Under the pieces are notes generated by a model that did not search any database, was not told the origin of the DNA, and was given only the letters and a program-made list of their open reading frames with translations. A stretch of DNA of 59,560 nucleotides from Chloroflexota bacterium (lineage in GTDB: Bacteria; Chloroflexota; Anaerolineae; Aggregatilineales; Phototrophicaceae), in the NCBI GenBank assembly GCA_028873975.1, contig JAPPMO010000007.1:1-59560 (forward strand). Direction: 5' to 3'. Below are positions 59,492 to 59,560 of the stretch, one piece after another (the stretch's first letter is position 1; each line of letters opens with the position of its first letter). The translations under genes and the position numbers were made by a program.

Positions 59492-59560
59492 TAATCAGAA
59501 TAAGCTAGGTGTATAGTCCCGTGTTGAGGTGGGTCGGTTTTTCGTGAAATTTCTCTGGGG

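Overview
This window is a sugar and organic-acid uptake and catabolism island of a GC-rich bacterium. It probably comes from Chloroflexota (Anaerolineae/Caldilinea-like), judging from the density of carbohydrate and peptide-type ABC transporters, the Gfo/Idh and FG-GAP content and the hairpin-rich spacers. No rRNA, tRNA, ribosomal protein or other phylogenetic marker is present, so this is only a reasoned guess. I recognised no CRISPR array, phage gene or transposase. The first 46 bases are a pure C run, probably an end artefact.

Layout. 149-592: a coiled-coil membrane protein. 795-8993 (-): a dipeptide-type ABC system with two paralogous Tat-exported binding proteins and a double ATPase whose two halves are joined through an in-frame hairpin repeat. 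9355-15211 (+): FGGY kinase, two TPP-dependent E1 subunits, a lipoyl/E3-binding protein with no acyltransferase domain, a PhyH-type dioxygenase, a YjbQ protein and an RpiB-like isomerase. 15419-19817 (+): Lpl/Ytc-type oligosaccharide ABC permeases and binding protein plus a metallo-beta-lactamase-fold hydrolase. 33003-19907 (-): an Opp-type transporter followed by an unknown protein, a GH4 glycosidase, a seven-repeat FG-GAP propeller, two Gfo/Idh oxidoreductases and a TIM-barrel isomerase, probably a locus for importing and dismantling uronic-acid or other oxidised oligosaccharides.

33294-44281 (+): a thiolase-fold protein lacking both the nucleophilic Cys and the GHP His, its DUF35 partner, DhaK, DhaL, a fucose-isomerase-like protein, an ABC binding protein and ATPase without permease, an MFS transporter, a class III CoA-transferase and a nucleoside hydrolase. 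The first four genes and the CoA-transferase suggest a CoA-thioester retro-aldol route feeding a dihydroxyacetone-type kinase. This is the strongest candidate for an undescribed pathway here. 50125-44320 (-): a DeoR regulator, a ribose-type ABC system whose binding protein carries two nearly identical tandem domains, and a LacD-type aldolase. 50658-52655 (+): GH51 arabinofuranosidase. 56031-53025 and 59491-58274 (-): lower-GC genes for a His-rich HEFGH metallopeptidase and two beta-propeller proteins, which look acquired. 56303-58221 (+): phosphofructokinase and a ROK kinase.

The spacers carry several small repeat families. One is MITE-like, with 18-nt terminal inverted repeats and 10-bp flanking direct repeats (two copies). 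Another is a 22-nt word in four spacers. There are also CACAGAG-type foldbacks, and an inverted repeat follows all six substrate-binding-protein genes. Sugars imported by the ABC systems would be trimmed by GH4/GH51 enzymes, oxidised or isomerised by the Gfo/Idh, TIM-barrel and RpiB-like enzymes, phosphorylated by the FGGY, ROK, Dha and Pfk kinases, and cleaved by the LacD aldolase.
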